Assembly: GCA_002710685.1 (NCBI GenBank)
Contig: PALD01000080.1
Coordinates: forward strand, 62,001-126,000
DNA from: Cytophagaceae bacterium
Lineage (GTDB): Bacteria; Bacteroidota; Bacteroidia; Flavobacteriales; Flavobacteriaceae
DNA length: 64,000 nucleotides
Direction: 5' to 3'
Position numbers and translations under genes: made by a program. The notes under the pieces are model-generated. The model searched no databases and was not told where the DNA came from. It saw only the letters and a list, made by a program, of their open reading frames with translations. Shown here one piece after another: positions 34,613 through 43,279 of the stretch; position 1 is the stretch's first letter; each line of letters begins with the position of its first letter.

Positions 34613-34921
34613 TTAATTATCAATGACCTCTGCCTGCAATACCACCGCATCTTCCGGTTGTGCAGAAATCACATAGGTATAGATCCACATCAACGTAAAC
34701 GAGGGTACAATGTCTGTAAATGGCAATATTTCTTCAATAAAGACCAGTACAGATGCGAGCTTGCCTTTTTTACCAGGATACATCTTGTTCATTTGACTTG
34801 CCGCCACAGGCGCCCAACCCATATCCAGAAATGGGCCTATGACCGGGATTGCCATGGTGGCCATCCCTATTAAATCGTACAGGATGCCCTTATATAGATT
34901 TGTGCGTTTTTTGTTTTTCAT
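34613..34921 (-). CDS. Small conserved membrane protein of unknown function
   Basis: 102 residues with two likely membrane segments, about 12-34 (YDLIGMATMAIPVIGPFLDMGWAPV) and 56-86 (ASVLVFIEEILPFTDIVPSFTLMWIYTYV). The short N-terminus is basic (MKNKKRTNLYKG). The PVIGPFLDMGWAP and EEILPFTDIVPSFTLMW stretches are conserved in Flavobacteriaceae in my recollection. No function or domain name can be given. It is convergent with clpC and followed, in its own direction, by the shared terminator. Confidence 0.7.
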   Translation of the reverse strand: MKNKKRTNLYKGILYDLIGMATMAIPVIGPFLDMGWAPVAASQMNKMYPGKKGKLASVLVFIEEILPFTDIVPSFTLMWIYTYVISAQPEDAVVLQAEVIDN

Positions 34922-34967
34922 GATTCAATTGTTTTGATATCAATTATATAACAAAAAAAGTGCCAGT

Positions 34968-35567
34968 TTATGATAAATCAGAGCTGATTAATTTTAAGAA
35001 CTCGTTCCTGGTCTCCTGTTTTTCAAACTGTCCACGGAAACCAGAAGTCGTCGTGGTGCTGTTCTGTTTTTGCACACCGCGCATCATCATGCACATATGT
35101 GATGCCTCGATGACCACCGCGACACCTTGCGGTTTTAAGGTATCGTTCAAGCATTCAAGAATATCGTGCGTCAATCTTTCCTGCACCTGCATCCTGCGGG
35201 CAAAGACATCCACCACACGGGGTATCTTGCTCAGCCCCACAATTTTGCCATTTGGTATGTAGGCAATATGTGCTTTACCAAAAAAAGGAAGCATATGATG
35301 CTCGCATAGTGAATACAGCTCAATATCCTTGACGATCACCATCTCGTTATAATCTTCTTCAAACATGGCCTCCTCAAGAATCTTTTTTGCATCAATCTTA
35401 TAGCCCTGCATAAGGAACATCATCGCTTTTGCGGCACGCTCCGGGGTTTTTAATATTCCCTCCCGCTGCACATCTTCCCCCAGTCCAGAGATGATGTTTG
35501 AAAAGTTTGATTTTAGATCATCCCTTACTTCAATATTGTATTCTTCAAATGATTTGTATGGCGCCAT
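34968..35567 (-). CDS. folE: GTP cyclohydrolase I
   Basis: 199 residues. It catalyses GTP to dihydroneopterin triphosphate, the first step of tetrahydrofolate (and biopterin) synthesis. Zinc ligands are Cys88 and His91 in [12 protein letters not shown] and Cys159 in [13 protein letters not shown]. The folded tunnel motif [26 protein letters not shown] is complete. The type I form is the one using zinc. It lies 4 bases downstream of msrA on the same strand, so the two are likely co-transcribed. Confidence 0.97.
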   Translation of the reverse strand: MAPYKSFEEYNIEVRDDLKSNFSNIISGLGEDVQREGILKTPERAAKAMMFLMQGYKIDAKKILEEAMFEEDYNEMVIVKDIELYSLCEHHMLPFFGKAHIAYIPNGKIVGLSKIPRVVDVFARRMQVQERLTHDILECLNDTLKPQGVAVVIEASHMCMMMRGVQKQNSTTTTSGFRGQFEKQETRNEFLKLISSDLS

Positions 35568-35571
35568 GCTC

Positions 35572-36126
35572 TTAGCTTTGGTATTCTGGTTTTAACTTGG
35601 TTTGAAAATGCTGTCTAAGTTTATTTACCTTGGGGTCTATGATGTACTTGCAGTACATCTGCTCCCTGTTTTCATTATAATAGTCCCAGTGGTCCTCTTC
35701 GGCAAGATAAAAAGTTTCAAGCGGGCTTATCTCCGTAACGACGGGATTTTCAAAAACCTTTTCTTCTTCAAGCATGTTGATAAAATCCTCAGCTTGTTGC
35801 TTCTGCTCATCAGTAGCATAAAAAATGGCACTGCGGTATTGTGTGCCCACATCGTTGCCCTGCCTGTTGAGCGTTGTGGGGTCGTGTGTTGAAAAGAAAA
35901 CCGTAAGCAAATCTTTATAAGAAATCACATCAGGGTCATATTGAAGGCGTATACCTTCGGCGTGGCCGGTCCTGCCCGTGCATACCTCGCGGTAAGGCGG
36001 GTTCTTGATAAAGCCACCAGTATACCCGCTCTTTACATCATAAACACCATTTAATCGTTGAAAGACGGCTTCAGTACACCAGAAACAGCCATTTGCAAAA
36101 ACCGCGGTCTGTAGATTATCTGTCAT
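35572..36126 (-). CDS. msrA: Peptide-methionine (S)-S-oxide reductase
   Basis: 184 residues from the ATG at 36126 ([19 protein letters not shown]). An ATG six codons upstream at 36144 is in frame but adds an unusual MDYLCD. The active site GCFWCTE contains the catalytic Cys14. The substrate and recycling motifs [17 protein letters not shown] and [12 protein letters not shown] are intact. It repairs the S epimer of methionine sulfoxide in proteins. It is operonic with folE downstream and divergent from the lolD-like gene, with a 112-base intergenic region. Confidence 0.95.
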   Translation of the reverse strand: MTDNLQTAVFANGCFWCTEAVFQRLNGVYDVKSGYTGGFIKNPPYREVCTGRTGHAEGIRLQYDPDVISYKDLLTVFFSTHDPTTLNRQGNDVGTQYRSAIFYATDEQKQQAEDFINMLEEEKVFENPVVTEISPLETFYLAEEDHWDYYNENREQMYCKYIIDPKVNKLRQHFQTKLKPEYQS

Positions 36127-36256
36127 GTCACAAAGATAATCCATGCATTTTCCATCATGTGCCGTTTAACTTTTCATTAATAAGAAGCTTTTCGCCGCAA
36201 GGCAACCAATTGAACTATGTACCTTATCTTTGAGCCACAAAACCTAAAAAACGCAG

Positions 36257-36916
36257 ATGATAAAGGCCAATAATATTGTGAAGACCTACGGTGATCTCAA
36301 GGTCCTTAAAGGTGTTGACCTTACTATTGAAGATGCTGAAGTGGTGAGTATCGTGGGGGCGAGCGGTGCGGGTAAGACCACCCTGTTGCAAATCCTGGGT
36401 ACCCTTGACCGGGCAGATAAATCCACGGGCACGGACCTTGTCATCAATGACACAGATGTTTCCCGCTTACGCGAAAAGGAATTGAGCAAGTTTAGGAACC
36501 TCAACATCGGGTTTATATTTCAGTTTCACCAGTTGCTGCCAGAGTTTACTGCACTTGAGAATGTGTGCATCCCGGCATACATTGCAAAAAAAGAAAAACC
36601 ACCTACTGAAAAGCGCGCTGAAGAACTGTTATCATTCTTGGGCCTGGCCGAAAGAAAAGACCATAAACCCAGTCAACTCTCTGGTGGTGAACAGCAACGG
36701 GTTGCCGTGGCCCGGGCCCTCATCAATGACCCCGGCTTAATCCTTGCCGATGAACCCAGTGGAAACCTGGATAGTGAAAGTGCCGAAAACCTGCACAAAC
36801 TTTTCTTTAAGCTGAGGGAAGAATTTGGCCAGACCTTTGTCATCGTCACCCACAATGAAGAACTTGCCACGATGGCAGACAGAAAACTTACAATGGTAGA
36901 TGGCAAAATCCTTTAA
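36257..36916 (+). CDS. lolD: ABC transporter ATP-binding protein, LolD-like
   Basis: 219 residues. Walker [10 protein letters not shown] near 35-43, Q-loop [18 protein letters not shown], signature [15 protein letters not shown] near 141, Walker [15 protein letters not shown] and H-loop VTHN are all intact. The [11 protein letters not shown] and SGNLD context places it in the LolD/MacB/FtsE group, which drives lipoprotein release or mechanotransmission. No permease is adjacent, so LolD is the best but not certain assignment. A -7-like TATCTTTG is at 36225-36232. The next gene starts 17 bases before this one ends. Confidence 0.85.
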   Translation: MIKANNIVKTYGDLKVLKGVDLTIEDAEVVSIVGASGAGKTTLLQILGTLDRADKSTGTDLVINDTDVSRLREKELSKFRNLNIGFIFQFHQLLPEFTALENVCIPAYIAKKEKPPTEKRAEELLSFLGLAERKDHKPSQLSGGEQQRVAVARALINDPGLILADEPSGNLDSESAENLHKLFFKLREEFGQTFVIVTHNEELATMADRKLTMVDGKIL

Positions 36917-37697
36917 GCTCAAAAAATCAGAATTAAAGGAGTTTCTTGATGAGAAAGCACACTTTTATGAAAATCCCAAGTTCATAGAAAGCGACCCTAT
37001 ACAGGTCGTGCACCGGTTTCATACTAAACAAGACCGGGAAATTTCCGGGTTTCTCACGGCAACCATCGCCTGGGGCAATCGCAAGAGCATCATTAACAAT
37101 GCTACAAGAATGATGCTGTTGATGGACAATGACCCTCATAACTTTATCCTAAACCATACACAAGCTGACCTGGAAAATCTTTCAGGGTTTGTACATCGCA
37201 CTTTTAACGGCACTGATTTAAAGACCTTTATCAAGGCACTGCATCATATTTATAAACATCATGGTGGGCTTGAAGAAGTTTTTTTGGCTCATGCCAAAAA
37301 AAATAGCCTACAGGAAAGCATCCATCACTTCAAGAAACATTTTTTTGAGATTGACCATCTTGCAAGAACGCAAAAACACATCAGTGACCCCTTAAAAAAG
37401 TCGGCGGCCAAACGCATCAATATGTACCTCCGCTGGATGGTAAGGCCCGCAGATGCAGGAGTTGATTTTGGCATTTGGCGCAAGCTACATCCCGCCCAAC
37501 TTTCCTGTCCCCTTGATGTACATTCTGGACGTGTGGCACGGCAACTGGGCCTTTTAAAACGGAAGCAAAATGACGCCGCTGCCTTGAACGAGCTGGATGC
37601 AGCGCTTAGAAAACTGGATGCGCAGGACCCCGTTAAATATGACTATGCCTTGTTTGGGTTAGGGGTTTTTGAAAAAGATATTTTTAAAAAAATGTAA
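36900..37697 (+). CDS. TIGR02757 family protein (DUF2400)
   Basis: 265 residues starting at an ATG inside the last codons of the lolD-like gene (17-base overlap in another frame), which suggests coupled translation. The segments [56 protein letters not shown] and [13 protein letters not shown] are characteristic of TIGR02757, a family of unknown function that looks like a helical DNA-repair-glycosylase fold. No catalytic residues can be named with confidence. A long copy of the dispersed palindrome (37279-37302) lies inside the coding region. Confidence 0.88.
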   Translation: MAKSFKLKKSELKEFLDEKAHFYENPKFIESDPIQVVHRFHTKQDREISGFLTATIAWGNRKSIINNATRMMLLMDNDPHNFILNHTQADLENLSGFVHRTFNGTDLKTFIKALHHIYKHHGGLEEVFLAHAKKNSLQESIHHFKKHFFEIDHLARTQKHISDPLKKSAAKRINMYLRWMVRPADAGVDFGIWRKLHPAQLSCPLDVHSGRVARQLGLLKRKQNDAAALNELDAALRKLDAQDPVKYDYALFGLGVFEKDIFKKM

Positions 37698-37772
37698 TAT
37701 TTAAAGTTGAGTTGCGGTTATGGTGCTGTAATTATAAAATAACCCGTATTTTCGTCAGGACAATTCTGGAAT

Positions 37773-39692
37773 ATGCTGTTTCGATACCCACAGGTACTTT
37801 ATGCACTCTTTCTTCTCCTCATTCCCATCATTGTCCATTTATTTCAATTAAGGCGATTCAAGAAAACCTATTTTACCAATGTTGCTTTCCTGCAACGGGT
37901 GGACCAGAGCACCAGAAAAAGTTCGCAGATAAAAAAATGGTTGATTCTTGCCACACGCTTACTTGCACTGGCAGCAGTGGTGCTCGCGTTTGCACAGCCT
38001 TACTTCCCTAACACCAATAAAGCCACAAAACCCAGCGAACTGGTGATTTTTGTGGACAATTCCTTTAGCATGCAGGCCAAGGGCGAGAAAGGCCCATTAC
38101 TGTCGCAGGCAGTTCAGGAAATCATTGCAAACATCCCCAATGAACAGGTCTTTAGCATCCTTACCTATAATGACGTGCTGCGCAAAATAGACGTTGAAAC
38201 CTCTCAAAATGAACTCCTAGACATTAACTACTCACCAGTAACGATAGATGAAGAAGCCCTGGCGCTGCAATTAAAAAACCTATTTTCAAAAAGTGCCGAA
38301 ACTTCAAAAGAGCTTATCCTGGTCTCGGATTTTCAGGGATTTGATACCGCAACGTTTTCTCAAATGGAAGATGTAGAACAGCACTGGGTAAAACTGCAAC
38401 CCGAGGTCACCACGAACCTGGCCATTGACAGCCTGGCAATACAACCCAGAGCCTCTGATTATCAGGTCAACGTATATGTAAAAAGCAACGCTCCCATAGA
38501 AAATACAGTTGCCCTGTCCCTCTACAATGGCGAGAAGCTTGTGGGCAAGGCCGCAGCAAATTTTGACAACACGAGCACGGCCACGACCACCTTCACCATT
38601 ACCGTAGAAGAAGGCTTTAAAGGGCGTATCACCCTAAACGACCCCAACCTGCTCTTTGACAACGACTTCTTTTTTAGCATCAACAAGCCCGAGCCCCTCA
38701 AGGTTTTGGGGATCAATACCGCAGAGGGTGATTTCTTGAGCCGTATCTACCTGGCGCCAGAATTTGACTATCAAGCTGTAGACTACAATGCCCTGGACTA
38801 TGGCATTATTTCAAATCAAAACGTGGTTATCCTCAATGAGCCCGAAACAGTTGAGCCGGCCCTGGTCAACCTGCTCACGGCATTTGCAAACAACGGCGGT
38901 ATCGTCGTCCTGATACCCAGCTCCACGAGCAGTGCACAAAATTACAATGAGCTGCTGGGGGCCTTTGGTCTTATGCCTTTCGGCGAAAGCCGTACAGGAA
39001 CAAAAAGGGTTACCGGGATAAATTATGACCATCCATTGTACAACAACGTCTTTAGCAGGAGGGTCGATAACCTCAAGTTCCACACGGTTGAAAACACGTT
39101 TACATGGCAAGCCAGTGACGTTATCCTCTCACTTGAAGACGGGGGTGCCTTTCTCGCAGAAAACAATGGACTGTATGTTTTTGCCGGTGCCATTGATAAA
39201 GAAAACAGCAATTTTATCAATGGGCAGCTCATTGTGCCCACATTCTATAAGATGGGTATTGCCGCGCTCTCCCTGCCCCAATCATACTATACCCTGGGGC
39301 AAAACAATAATTTTGAAGTCCCGCTGATCAATAATGCTGATGCAGCGGTAAGCCTTGTTAATGGCTCACACAATATCATCCCCAGGCAGGAAAGACAGGG
39401 GGACAAGGTGCGTATTTTTACGGGAGATGGTATCCCAGAAGCCGGTATCTACACCATCACCAGTACAAATGACTCCATTGCCACCGTGGCATTCAACTAT
39501 GACAGGAGCGAGAGCAACCTTGTGGACCAAACCCTGCAACCCAGCGATAACATCACCGTTACGGATTCTATAGAAAAAACAATGGATACCCTCAAAGCAC
39601 AGACTGGCGTGCACAACCTTTATAAATGGTTTATTATTTTTGCCATCGCGATGCTTGTCATGGAAATGCTCATCCTAAAATTTCTTAAATGA
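37773..39692 (+). CDS. BatA-like membrane protein with von Willebrand factor A domain
   Basis: 639 residues. The BatA N-terminal domain (FRYPQVLYALFLLLIPIIVHLFQLRRFKKTYFTNVAFLQ) gives a first membrane segment near 6-25, and a second lies near 58-76. The VWA domain follows with a MIDAS-like DNSFSMQ near 94. The large middle part is a periplasmic beta-rich region, and a last membrane segment is near 615-636. Such proteins are called aerotolerance regulators, but the role is unclear. The stop overlaps the next gene by four bases (ATGA). It heads a four-gene operon. A -7-like TATTTTCG lies upstream, near 37749-37756. Confidence 0.85.
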   Translation: MLFRYPQVLYALFLLLIPIIVHLFQLRRFKKTYFTNVAFLQRVDQSTRKSSQIKKWLILATRLLALAAVVLAFAQPYFPNTNKATKPSELVIFVDNSFSMQAKGEKGPLLSQAVQEIIANIPNEQVFSILTYNDVLRKIDVETSQNELLDINYSPVTIDEEALALQLKNLFSKSAETSKELILVSDFQGFDTATFSQMEDVEQHWVKLQPEVTTNLAIDSLAIQPRASDYQVNVYVKSNAPIENTVALSLYNGEKLVGKAAANFDNTSTATTTFTITVEEGFKGRITLNDPNLLFDNDFFFSINKPEPLKVLGINTAEGDFLSRIYLAPEFDYQAVDYNALDYGIISNQNVVILNEPETVEPALVNLLTAFANNGGIVVLIPSSTSSAQNYNELLGAFGLMPFGESRTGTKRVTGINYDHPLYNNVFSRRVDNLKFHTVENTFTWQASDVILSLEDGGAFLAENNGLYVFAGAIDKENSNFINGQLIVPTFYKMGIAALSLPQSYYTLGQNNNFEVPLINNADAAVSLVNGSHNIIPRQERQGDKVRIFTGDGIPEAGIYTITSTNDSIATVAFNYDRSESNLVDQTLQPSDNITVTDSIEKTMDTLKAQTGVHNLYKWFIIFAIAMLVMEMLILKFLK

Positions 39693-40933
39693 AAATATTC
39701 TTATCTAATGTAAAAGTACTGGATGCTGAAAGCCCTTATCACGGCAAGACAGTAAGCATGCGTATCAAGGATGGTAAAATAAAAGAAATTGCAAATGACC
39801 TTAACCCAAAAAAAGGAGAACAGGTCATTAAGGACATAAATGTATCCCCAGGCTGGTTTGATGCCAGCGTGAGCGTGGGAGAACCTGGATATGAAGACCG
39901 GGAAACCCTTAAAAATGCCCTCAACGTTGCTGCAAAGAGTGGCTTTACAAGCATTGCCGTAAACCCAAACAACGACCCCATCCCCGATGGTGGTGCAGAC
40001 ATCAGCTTCCTTATCAAAAAATCAAGTGAAAGCCCGGTAACGGTTTACCCCATAGGTTCACTAACTTCAAAAGGAGAAGGCATCGACCTCGCCGAACTGT
40101 ACGATATGAAAAGTGCCGGGGCGGTTGCGTATGGTGACTACCAGCGCCCTATTGAAAACCCTAACCTGCTCAAGATTGCCCTGCAATATGCCCAAGGTTT
40201 TGATGGCCTTGTGCTAAGTTTTCCGCAAGAAAACCAACTGGTGGGCAAAGGCATTGTACATGAAGGGGAAATCTCGACAAGACTGGGGCTTAAAGGCATT
40301 CCCGCATTTGCCGAAGAACTGCATATAGCCCGGGACCTTAAAATCCTGGAATATACGGGTGGTAAACTGCACATTCCCACAATTTCAACCAAAGGTTCAG
40401 TTGAGCTTATCAAAAAGGCTAAAAACCAGGGCTTGCATGTAACCTGTGGCGTTGCGGTCACCAACCTTATTTTTACCGATAATAAACTTGAGGATTTTGA
40501 CACACGCTATAAACTACTCCCTCCCTTGCGCGATGAACTGCATAGAAAAGCCCTTATAAAGGGTGTAAAAGACGGTATTATAGACCTGGTGTGCAGCGAC
40601 CACAATCCGCTGGATATCGAGAAGAAAAAACTAGAATTTGACAACGCGATGTATGGCACTATTGCACAGGAGGCTACCTTTGGCGCGCTCAATGCAATTT
40701 TAGGTGAAGAACTTACCGTAAAAGTACTCACAGCGGGTAAAAGTGTTTTTGGCTTAAAGCCAAATATAATTGAGGCCGGTGCAGAGGCCAACCTCACCCT
40801 ATATTCAAGCAAAGATGAATATGCCTTTAAATCAACCGACATCCTCTCAAAATCTAAAAACGCAGCGTTTATAGGTTCAAAACTAAAGGGCAAGCCCCTG
40901 GGGATCATTGCAAAAAATCAAGTTGTTCTATGA
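39689..40933 (+). CDS. Dihydroorotase-like protein without the metal-binding residues
   Basis: 414 residues with the dihydroorotase/allantoinase fold. The expected metal strand D-x-H-x-H-x-R-E-P-G reads D58-A-S60-V-S62-V-G64-E-P-G, so both histidines and the substrate arginine are replaced. The later metal histidines are also changed: HIPTIST has Thr231, and VTCGVAVTNL has Thr258/Asn259 where catalytic enzymes have paired His. CSDHNP with Asp304 is kept. The protein therefore cannot use the normal mechanism and resembles non-catalytic PyrC-prime homologues that assemble with aspartate transcarbamoylase (family knowledge). It overlaps the genes on both sides by four bases. Confidence 0.9.
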   Translation: MKIFLSNVKVLDAESPYHGKTVSMRIKDGKIKEIANDLNPKKGEQVIKDINVSPGWFDASVSVGEPGYEDRETLKNALNVAAKSGFTSIAVNPNNDPIPDGGADISFLIKKSSESPVTVYPIGSLTSKGEGIDLAELYDMKSAGAVAYGDYQRPIENPNLLKIALQYAQGFDGLVLSFPQENQLVGKGIVHEGEISTRLGLKGIPAFAEELHIARDLKILEYTGGKLHIPTISTKGSVELIKKAKNQGLHVTCGVAVTNLIFTDNKLEDFDTRYKLLPPLRDELHRKALIKGVKDGIIDLVCSDHNPLDIEKKKLEFDNAMYGTIAQEATFGALNAILGEELTVKVLTAGKSVFGLKPNIIEAGAEANLTLYSSKDEYAFKSTDILSKSKNAAFIGSKLKGKPLGIIAKNQVVL

Positions 40934-41259
40934 ACGAAATGACCATAAAAGAAGGTAAAAACACCGCGATAATCGCATATCTTACCATCATAGGCTGCAT
41001 CATTGCCCTTTTTATGAACCAAGAGCCCAAAAACATGTATGCGCGCATGCACATCCGTCAGGCTTTTGGTATTCACATCACCTATTTTCTTCTGGGTTTT
41101 TTGGTAAGTATGTTCAATTCTTGGTTTATCTCGGCACCATTTTACATTTTTGTGATCGTGCTGTGGGGCTTTGGGTTCATCAATGCACTACAAGGAGTTT
41201 CACAACCTGTTCCGCTCGTTGGCAAAAAGTTTCAACAGTGGTTTACCTTTATTCAATAA
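40930..41259 (+). CDS. Small membrane protein, DUF4870/Tic20-like
   Basis: 109 residues with three hydrophobic segments around 14-32, 52-66 and 70-90. The pattern NTAIIAYLTIIGCIIALFMN, ARMHIRQAFGIHITYFLLGF and FGFINALQGVSQPVPLVGKKFQQWF resembles the DUF4870/Tic20-like family, whose His-x-(R/K)-Q-(A/S) motif is visible as HIRQA. Function unknown. It starts with an ATGA overlap and is followed by the esterase gene with no spacer, so it belongs to the batA operon. Confidence 0.7.
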   Translation: MNEMTIKEGKNTAIIAYLTIIGCIIALFMNQEPKNMYARMHIRQAFGIHITYFLLGFLVSMFNSWFISAPFYIFVIVLWGFGFINALQGVSQPVPLVGKKFQQWFTFIQ

Positions 41260-41916
41260 ATGAAAGATTTAAGCCTTTACCATATTATAAGAAAACCGCT
41301 TGTCAATAGCGAAGAAAAACCTCCCCTGATGCTTTTATTGCATGGGTATGGCAGCAACGAGGAAGACCTATTCTCATTTGCTTCAGAACTGCCAGGGAAA
41401 TATTTTGTGATTTCGGCGAGAGCGCCCAGGCCCATGCAACCGTATGGCAATGCCTGGTATTCCATTTACTGGGATGAAGCCCCCGCGGGCAAATGGTCTG
41501 ATGATGAGGAAGCGATAGAATCGCGGGATCTAATTCACAAATTCATTGACGAAGCCATCAGGGCCTATAATCTTGAAGATGGAAATGTGACTTTGCTGGG
41601 CTTTAGTCAAGGTACCATATTGAGCTATGCGGTGGCCCTCACCTATCCTGAAAAAATCAAGGATGTCGTGGCCCTGAGCGGCTATGTCAACGAGGCAATC
41701 ATCGATGTGAAAAAAGATAAGTTGGCCTACGCCAAATTAAATATCTTTTGCTCTCATGGTAGTGTAGATCAGGTCATCCCCGTAGAAGCTGCAAGAAAGG
41801 CACCCCCATATCTAGAAAAGCTGGGCATACATACTGAACTCAGGGAATATCCCGTGGGTCATGGTGTGCATCCTCAAAATTTTCATGATGCCAAGCAATG
41901 GCTTGAAAACCATTGA
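41260..41916 (+). CDS. Carboxylesterase/phospholipase family alpha/beta hydrolase
   Basis: 218 residues. Oxyanion loop LLLHGYGSNEEDLFSFA near 26-42, nucleophile elbow LLGFSQGTI with Ser near 117, acid Asp in SHGSVDQVIPV and His in VGHGVHPQN form the triad. The length and order fit the short carboxylesterase/acyl-protein thioesterase-like group. Cytoplasmic. Substrate unknown. It starts one base after the upstream stop, the last gene of the operon. Its end abuts a convergent gene without any spacer. Confidence 0.88.
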   Translation: MKDLSLYHIIRKPLVNSEEKPPLMLLLHGYGSNEEDLFSFASELPGKYFVISARAPRPMQPYGNAWYSIYWDEAPAGKWSDDEEAIESRDLIHKFIDEAIRAYNLEDGNVTLLGFSQGTILSYAVALTYPEKIKDVVALSGYVNEAIIDVKKDKLAYAKLNIFCSHGSVDQVIPVEAARKAPPYLEKLGIHTELREYPVGHGVHPQNFHDAKQWLENH

Positions 41917-42405
41917 TCATTCCTGGGGGTACAGGATTGCCTGAAGGTTTTCAAATGTAATTGTGCCATCTGCTGCAATGTCATAGCGCAACAGCATCTC
42001 TCCCCAATTTACATTATCAGTAAAGTCAGCAATAATCCATTTATGGTTAAGTACTTCTACCTTGTTGACGCGATAGCCGCTCTTAGAATTATCATAGGGC
42101 ACCAGTGGGTTGCCCTGGGTAGAGTTTTGACTTATGATTTCATCTTCAAGGCGTTGCTCCAGGTTTTTAAAATCAATGTGGAAGGCATCAAAATAGGCAT
42201 AAGCCTTCTCATTGCCCTTGAGCTTGAAGTAGCGCGAAGTATGCACATTCTGTGAAGAAAGGCTATCTTCTAGCTGAGAGACTTTCGCCTTGAGCGATAC
42301 TATCTTATGATCCTGCTTCTCATAAACACCTTTACCATATACATACTGGTACACGATCCATAAAACCGCGAAAAAAAACAGGTACATGAATATTGATTTC
42401 CTCAT
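41917..42405 (-). CDS. Conserved membrane-anchored protein of unknown function
   Basis: 162 residues. A single N-terminal hydrophobic anchor (about 4-22, SIFMYLFFFAVLWIVYQYVYG) is followed by a predicted coiled coil (HKIVSLKAKVSQLEDSLSSQ, about 33-52). A C-terminal folded domain (KVEVLNHKWIIADFTDNVNWGEMLLRYDIAADGTITFE) follows. No known domain is recognised. It starts three bases after the MBL-fold gene, with which it is probably co-transcribed. Confidence 0.7.
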   Translation of the reverse strand: MRKSIFMYLFFFAVLWIVYQYVYGKGVYEKQDHKIVSLKAKVSQLEDSLSSQNVHTSRYFKLKGNEKAYAYFDAFHIDFKNLEQRLEDEIISQNSTQGNPLVPYDNSKSGYRVNKVEVLNHKWIIADFTDNVNWGEMLLRYDIAADGTITFENLQAILYPQE

Positions 42406-42408
42406 TTG

Positions 42409-43173
42409 CTATAGTTCAATTGTAAGGCCATCATAAGCCAGGTTAACATGTGGGGGCAGGTTTTTTTCTACTTCTTCATGAAATCCCAGTAAATGGCTGA
42501 TGTGTGTAAAATAGGTTTGTCCTGGTTTGACCAGGTCAACAAAATCAAGTGCTTCCCTGAGGTTAAAATGTGAATAATGCTCTTCTTCCCTAAGCGCGCT
42601 TACCACAAGTACATCAAGGCCCTGCAGCTTTTTAAGCTCTTCAACGGGCACGGATTTTACATCGGTGAGATAGGCAAAATCATTGAAGCGGTAACCAAAG
42701 ACCTGCAACTTGCCATGGTTAAGGTTTATGGGCTGTATGTTTATATTTCCTATGGAAAAAGGTGTATTGTTGACCACCTCGTTGACCTCTACATTGGGCG
42801 CCCCTGGATATTTGTTTTCACGTTCAAATATATAGGCAAAGCGTATCTGTAATTGCTCTATCACGCGTTGATGTGCATAGATGGGGATGTCCCCCTGCCT
42901 GAAAAAAAACGGACGAATATCATCAAGGCCTGCGGTATGGTCTGCATGCTCGTGGGTAAACAACAGGGCATCCATGTGTGTTGTACCACTGGTGAGCATC
43001 TGCTGCCTAAAATCTGGGCCGCAGTCCACAACAAGGGTATTATCGCCATCTTTTACCACGATAGAAACCCTAAGCCTTTTATCTTTAGGGTCCTTGCTCA
43101 AACATACGGGATGCTTGCTGCCTATAATGGGGATTCCCTGAGAAGTACCGGTGCCTAGAAAGGTTATTTGCAA
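42409..43173 (-). CDS. MBL-fold metallo-hydrolase, PhnP-like
   Basis: 254 residues. It begins MQITFLGTGTSQGIPIIGSKHPVC, and the zinc motif is THEHADHTAGLDDIRPF near 74-90. The late ligands are in TDVKSVP (Asp) and HISHLLG (His). This resembles the PhnP/RNase Z-like phosphodiesterase group. The natural substrate is not known. No C-P lyase genes are nearby. It is divergent from the 483-residue unknown across about 106 bases. Confidence 0.9.
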   Translation of the reverse strand: MQITFLGTGTSQGIPIIGSKHPVCLSKDPKDKRLRVSIVVKDGDNTLVVDCGPDFRQQMLTSGTTHMDALLFTHEHADHTAGLDDIRPFFFRQGDIPIYAHQRVIEQLQIRFAYIFERENKYPGAPNVEVNEVVNNTPFSIGNINIQPINLNHGKLQVFGYRFNDFAYLTDVKSVPVEELKKLQGLDVLVVSALREEEHYSHFNLREALDFVDLVKPGQTYFTHISHLLGFHEEVEKNLPPHVNLAYDGLTIEL

Positions 43174-43279
43174 GATGTAAAATTTAGCACAAAAATACTG
43201 TTATTTTTTCGTAACCACTATTGATTTACTACCTTTGACGCCATATCTGACGGGGTTCAAACGATAAAAAAAACTGCAT

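Noticed and set aside
43240-43279. tRNA-like T-loop GGGGTTCAAAC before the 483-residue gene
   Set aside because: No acceptor stem, anticodon arm or CCA end is present around it. No other tRNA or rRNA signature was found in the window.
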